From: Mucilaginibacter sp. UR6-1
GTDB taxonomy: Bacteria > Bacteroidota > Bacteroidia > Sphingobacteriales > Sphingobacteriaceae
Length of the DNA stretch: 64,000 bases
Reading direction: 5' to 3'
Assembly: GCF_020880975.1 (NCBI RefSeq)
Contig: NZ_JAJIWP010000004.1
Location: forward strand, 1 to 64,000
The notes below the pieces were generated by a model that saw only the letters and a list, made by a program, of their open reading frames with translations, searched no databases and had not been told where the DNA came from. Numbering within the stretch: position 1 is the first letter of the stretch; each line of letters starts with the position of its first letter. Made by a program: the position numbers and the translations under genes. This document shows positions 61,028 to 64,000 of the stretch, in pieces.

Positions 61028-62013
61028 GCCGGTAGCTCTATGCTGTCCGCCGGTACAAAGTTACCGTCGGCATCAAACAAAAAGCTCATGGGCTCCTCCG
61101 GGTTCCTGATGATCTCGAACAACAGGAAACCCCAGTTTTTCCAGAAGTTTTCCAGTACCTGGCCATAGGTTTTAACCACCCAATGGTCAAACAACGGCTT
61201 ACTGCTCATACCGCGTAGGGGCATGGCTTCCAGATAAATGGCATCGTTAACAGGTAAAATGTTATACTCGGGCAAACGGTTAAATAGGTAAGCTGAGTAA
61301 AAAAAGCGTGCGTTTAACTCCTCAAACTGTACAGGGTGCAACGGCTGCCCGGCTATTTTATCCAATACCTCCTTGTGGTAGTTGGCATTGGTGCCGTTAT
61401 CCTGCAGGCAAATAATGATGCCAAAATCCTTTATCCGCAAAGAAAAGGTGAGCGTATTGATCTCATCCCGATAACCAAATACATCATCAGCATTATTTAC
61501 CTTAAAAAGCATCAAACTGAATGGCTTAAACTCATCAAACTCCAGCGGCAAATTGATGCTTTGCAGCATCATGTGTAACTGGGTAAATTTATGGATGATA
61601 GCGTGCGACATGCTGAACTCCTCGCCCTGCGCGTGTTGCTGCCTGATGCCTGCCTGTATCTCATTAAAAATAATGCCATACAGTAACTTGCCCGCCCATT
61701 GAAAAAGCTTTACATCATCTAACCGGCTAACCCCTTCGTAACCCTGCTCAAAAGCGGCGGCAATTTCGCTCTCCAATGGTTCCAGGTAATTCTCGTTCAC
61801 GGTAGCTGAGCAAGGTAGTTTCAAATCCTTGTAAGTGGCCATGCTTTCATCAAGCAGCTTAAATGGCTTGTCTTCCAGCATGTAAGCGCTCATTAGCCAT
61901 TGGGGGAACACCTGTATCTTTTCTTCGGTGGTGCTTAACGCCTCGCCGGTTAAAAAACAATTGCGGTTGCTAAAGTTAAATTTGCTGAACGGGTTATAAA
62001 GTTGTTGCGGCAT
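61024..62013 (-). CDS. Conserved protein with an N-terminal cysteine motif, unknown
   Basis: 329 aa from ATG 62013. The start YNPFSKFNFSNRNCFLTGE recalls the CFLxGE cysteine turns of HNH-like or zinc-ribbon proteins, but a complete zinc site is not visible. The rest is mixed, with long helices (ATVNENYLEPLESEIAAAFEQG) and strand pairs, and ends VPADSIELPA. I cannot name the family. The -7 box TATCTTTG ends 5 nt before the ATG. It is divergent from the dipeptide epimerase gene with 55 bp between starts. Confidence 0.72.
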   Translation of the reverse strand: MPQQLYNPFSKFNFSNRNCFLTGEALSTTEEKIQVFPQWLMSAYMLEDKPFKLLDESMATYKDLKLPCSATVNENYLEPLESEIAAAFEQGYEGVSRLDDVKLFQWAGKLLYGIIFNEIQAGIRQQHAQGEEFSMSHAIIHKFTQLHMMLQSINLPLEFDEFKPFSLMLFKVNNADDVFGYRDEINTLTFSLRIKDFGIIICLQDNGTNANYHKEVLDKIAGQPLHPVQFEELNARFFYSAYLFNRLPEYNILPVNDAIYLEAMPLRGMSSKPLFDHWVVKTYGQVLENFWKNWGFLLFEIIRNPEEPMSFLFDADGNFVPADSIELPA

Positions 62014-62018
62014 AACGG

Positions 62019-62058
62019 CAAAGATAAGCACGTTTTTGATTGCAAAACTTTAGCTTTG
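62019..62058. promoter_or_regulatory. Overlapping divergent promoters in a 55-bp gap
   Basis: The minus-strand box TATCTTTG (62019-62026) ends 5 nt before ATG 62013. The plus-strand box TAGCTTTG (62051-62058) ends 10 nt before ATG 62069. The core elements of one promoter must lie within the region of the other, so the two genes probably compete for polymerase. Confidence 0.55.
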
Positions 62059-62068
62059 ATTTTATAAC

Positions 62069-63076
62069 ATGCAACTGACTTACCGCCCATACCATCTGCA
62101 ATTAAAGCACCCGTTCACCATTGCTAAATTTACCCGTACGGCCACGCCCGTTATGCTGGTTACAATTGAGCATGAGGGTTATACCGGCCACGGCGAAGCA
62201 TCAATGGTGCCTTATATGGGCGAGAGCCACGAAACCGCGGCCGCTTTTTTAAGTAAGGTTGATGTAAGCCGATTGATTTATCCGTTTGATTTCGGGGCGA
62301 TCATTAATTACCTTGATGATATTGCTCCCGGCAACCCGGCCATTAAAGCCGCTATTGATATTGCCCTGCACGATCTGGATGGCAAACTGCGCCAAACGCC
62401 ATGCTGGCAGTTATTAGGCAGCGAGCCTGCGTTGATGCCGCCTACCAGCTACACCATTGGCATTGATACGCCCGATGTGGTGCGCCAAAAAGTACTTACC
62501 GCGCCTGATGTTAAAGTATTAAAAGTAAAATTAGGGCGGGAGAATGACAGGGAACTGATCGAAGCCATACGCTCGGTAAGTAATTTACCTTTGTATGCCG
62601 ATGCCAACCAGGGCTGGACGGACAGACAACAGGCTTTGGATATGATACTTTGGCTGCATGGCCAGGGCGTACAACTGATTGAGCAACCCATGAACAAACT
62701 TGATGTGGACGGCAACGCCTGGCTTACCGAACAAAGCCCCATCCCCGTTATTGGCGACGAGGCCGTGCAGCGCCTCCCCGATGTAGCTTTGGCTGCGGGT
62801 ATTTATCATGGCATCAACATCAAATTAATGAAATCAGCAGGGATGTATGAAAGCTTGCAGATCATAAAAAAAGCCCGATCACTCGGGCTCAAAATTTTGA
62901 TAGGCAGTATGAGCGAAACAAGCTGTGCCACTTTAGCTGCCGCCGCCCTCGCTCCGCAATGTGACTGGGCCGATCTGGATGGGCCTTTGTTAACTACCAA
63001 CAATCCGTATGTCATGCCCGGTTTAAATAACGGGCGATGGCAATTAAGCAGCCAACCGGGCCTGGGAGTAATATAG
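62069..63076 (+). CDS. L-Ala-D/L-Glu (dipeptide) epimerase
   Basis: 335-aa enolase-superfamily enzyme (muconate-lactonizing subgroup). The catalytic lysines are in LKVKLG (about 153-155, KxK) and IKLMKSAG (about 252). Metal ligands lie in LYADANQGW (about 177), LIEQP (about 204) and VIGDEA (about 228). The N-terminal cap HPFTIAKFTRTATPVMLVTIEHEG is typical of AE epimerases. It equilibrates L-Ala-L-Glu and L-Ala-D-Glu during murein peptide recycling, fitting the anmK gene elsewhere in the window. Confidence 0.88.
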   Translation: MQLTYRPYHLQLKHPFTIAKFTRTATPVMLVTIEHEGYTGHGEASMVPYMGESHETAAAFLSKVDVSRLIYPFDFGAIINYLDDIAPGNPAIKAAIDIALHDLDGKLRQTPCWQLLGSEPALMPPTSYTIGIDTPDVVRQKVLTAPDVKVLKVKLGRENDRELIEAIRSVSNLPLYADANQGWTDRQQALDMILWLHGQGVQLIEQPMNKLDVDGNAWLTEQSPIPVIGDEAVQRLPDVALAAGIYHGINIKLMKSAGMYESLQIIKKARSLGLKILIGSMSETSCATLAAAALAPQCDWADLDGPLLTTNNPYVMPGLNNGRWQLSSQPGLGVI

Positions 63077-63078
63077 TT

Positions 63079-63267
63079 TTACGGCTTTTTGGTAAGCTGG
63101 CGTACCTCCTTTATCAGGCGTACCTTTAAAACAATCAGCATTACGGCTACAAATACGGCACCCAGCACCCAGCTCCAATGCTTTTGCAAATACCCCTCGT
63201 AGGCAATAAAAAGGCATACTATAATGCCTACATTGTAAAGCACGTTAAGTGCTACCTTTTTGCCCAT
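63079..63267 (-). CDS. Small membrane protein (DUF6358-like)
   Basis: 62 aa with two membrane helices (about 8-24 and 32-50) and a basic tail (KVRLIKEVRQLTKK). I think this matches the small DUF6358 proteins of Sphingobacteriaceae, though the match is from memory. It follows the rhodanese gene by 2 bp on the same strand and ends 2 bp after the convergent epimerase stop. Function unknown. Confidence 0.65.
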   Translation of the reverse strand: MGKKVALNVLYNVGIIVCLFIAYEGYLQKHWSWVLGAVFVAVMLIVLKVRLIKEVRQLTKKP

Positions 63268-63269
63268 AA

Positions 63270-63584
63270 TTAATACACCTCAATGGTTGGGTCAATTTCG
63301 GCCTGCCATGCCAGTATACCGCCTTGCAGGTTATACAGGTTGGTAAAGCCCTGCTGCTCCAATTGCATAATGGCTGCCGCGCTGCGTTTGCCGCTGCGGC
63401 ACATTACCACAACCGGTTTATCTGTATATAATTTATCAGTTTCAATTAAAATGCCGCCCAGCGGAATATGCTGCCCGCCAATGTTTGAGGTTTGATATTC
63501 AAAATCTTCCCTCACATCAATCAGTTGAAAGTCCTCGCCGCGGTCAATTTTTTCTTTTAGCTCCTGTACGGTTATCTCGTTCAT
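63270..63584 (-). CDS. Rhodanese-like sulfurtransferase
   Basis: 104-aa single rhodanese domain. The active-site loop VVVMCRSGKRSAAA has Cys 62, and IDVREDFEYQTSNIGGQHIPLG is the usual N-terminal motif. It would carry a persulfide on the cysteine; the physiological acceptor is unknown. It is the first gene of an operon with the small membrane protein, under the promoter at 63604-63633. GlpE is of similar size. Confidence 0.92.
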   Translation of the reverse strand: MNEITVQELKEKIDRGEDFQLIDVREDFEYQTSNIGGQHIPLGGILIETDKLYTDKPVVVMCRSGKRSAAAIMQLEQQGFTNLYNLQGGILAWQAEIDPTIEVY

Positions 63585-63603
63585 GATATTTAAAATATGT
63601 TTT

Positions 63604-63633
63604 CAAATGTATGACTTTTCTGTAAACAGCAAC
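63604..63633 (-). promoter_or_regulatory. Promoter of the rhodanese operon
   Basis: On the minus strand GTTG (63630-63633) is followed after 18 nt by TACATTTG (63604-63611), 19 nt before ATG 63584. This is a good -33/-7 pair. The remaining gap to 63839 shows no gene. Confidence 0.6.
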
Positions 63634-63839
63634 CGTTTGCCCGGCCATGGGCACTTAATTCTTTACAATATGCTGTCATTATAACTAATAACTTCGCTAA
63701 ACTATTGATGGTTAAACGCATCTGATGGTTTTATGCCTGCTGTTAATAATTGCTGCCGTTGCATAAATGTTTTACCGGTAACTGTAACAATAGCAACCCA
63801 CGGGCGTTTTATATAAAGTTTACGTAGACACTCACATTC

Positions 63840-64000
63840 ATGAAAAAAGTTACACGCTTCTTTTGGTTCTGTTCAGGAGCGCATATAGATACGCTTAAAA
63901 AATATCCTATTGAGCATAATAAGTATATAGGCATTGGTGCAACCATATTTTTTACCGCGCTGTTTGCCGCCCTCTCCGGCGGTTATGCCATGTATTTTGT
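63840..64000 (+). CDS. DUF4407 domain protein, N-terminal fragment cut by the window end
   Basis: The first 53 residues are visible. FFWFCSGAHIDTLKKYP is followed by EHNKYIGIGATIFFTALFAALSGGYAMYFV. This is the typical start of DUF4407 membrane proteins, where GIGATIFFTALFAALSGGYA is the first helix. The gene runs off the right edge. Function of the family is unknown. Confidence 0.75.
   Translation, partial: MKKVTRFFWFCSGAHIDTLKKYPIEHNKYIGIGATIFFTALFAALSGGYAMYF

Noticed and set aside
63585-63839. tRNA or small RNA gene in the gap before the DUF4407 gene
   Set aside because: No cloverleaf, no TTCGAAT-like arm and no terminator-like stem with T run could be found.

Overview
The window is a stretch of chromosome from a Bacteroidota bacterium, most likely a Sphingobacteriaceae member near Mucilaginibacter or Pedobacter. 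I infer this from the promoters, which carry the Bacteroidota -7 box TAnnTTTG and in places a -33 TTTG; from lineage-typical families (GH92 mannosidase, DUF5687 ABC permease, SusC-type sequence signatures, CruF, class II NrdJ); and from high-copy-looking intergenic palindromes. No rRNA or tRNA gene is visible, but two strong tandem promoters at the left edge fire out of the window and look like stable-RNA promoters.

Layout. 1-12.6 kb: an RsmF-like rRNA methyltransferase, a CoA-binding protein, an ECF sigma factor with two small partner genes, a LprI-like protein, a DinB protein, a flavoprotein, a second ECF sigma factor, a GH92 mannosidase, a LemA/TPM/TPM operon, a low-GC membrane protein and a Nudix hydrolase. 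12.6-19.7 kb: an NTF2-like protein, a TlpA-type thioredoxin, dnaA with a candidate oriC upstream, an A-type Fe-S carrier and a MacB-like permease. 19.8-24.1 kb: galE, UDP-xylose synthase, Kdo transferase and ferrochelatase. 24.3-29.0 kb: a tightly coupled operon (alpha/beta hydrolase, two acyltransferases, glycosyltransferase, CruF) followed by ispH, read here as making an acylated carotenoid glycoside. A CrtD-like desaturase at 58.9-60.3 kb would fit the same pathway.

29.0-37.7 kb: a VWA protein divergent from an ECF sigma / anti-sigma-TonB pair in which both non-sigma proteins carry SusC-like signatures, then a DUF885 peptidase, a DUF5009-like acyltransferase, anmK and a glycolipid-binding-like protein. 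37.8-45.7 kb: a tail-specific protease, a TPR-like protein and a full cyanophycin set (isoaspartyl peptidase, cyanophycinase, cyanophycin synthetase). 45.7-52.6 kb: a broken outer-membrane-protein gene, an HhH-GPD glycosylase, a 135-bp tandem palindromic repeat array, rarA, a DUF5687 permease with its ATPase, a GNAT enzyme and a Bor-like lipoprotein. 52.8-64 kb: nrdJ, a thioredoxin, an M28 peptidase, CrtD, a rhomboid protease, an unknown protein with a cysteine motif, a dipeptide epimerase, a rhodanese operon and the start of a DUF4407 protein.

Themes. Envelope and wall recycling (anmK, L-Ala-D/L-Glu epimerase, Kdo transferase, galE/uxs) and nitrogen storage as cyanophycin sit among housekeeping genes. 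Several genes have a -7 box ending only 5-10 nt before the start codon, suggesting leaderless or nearly leaderless mRNAs. Intergenic gaps hold at least four families of short palindromic repeats, and two of these supply the last codons and stop of a neighbouring gene.
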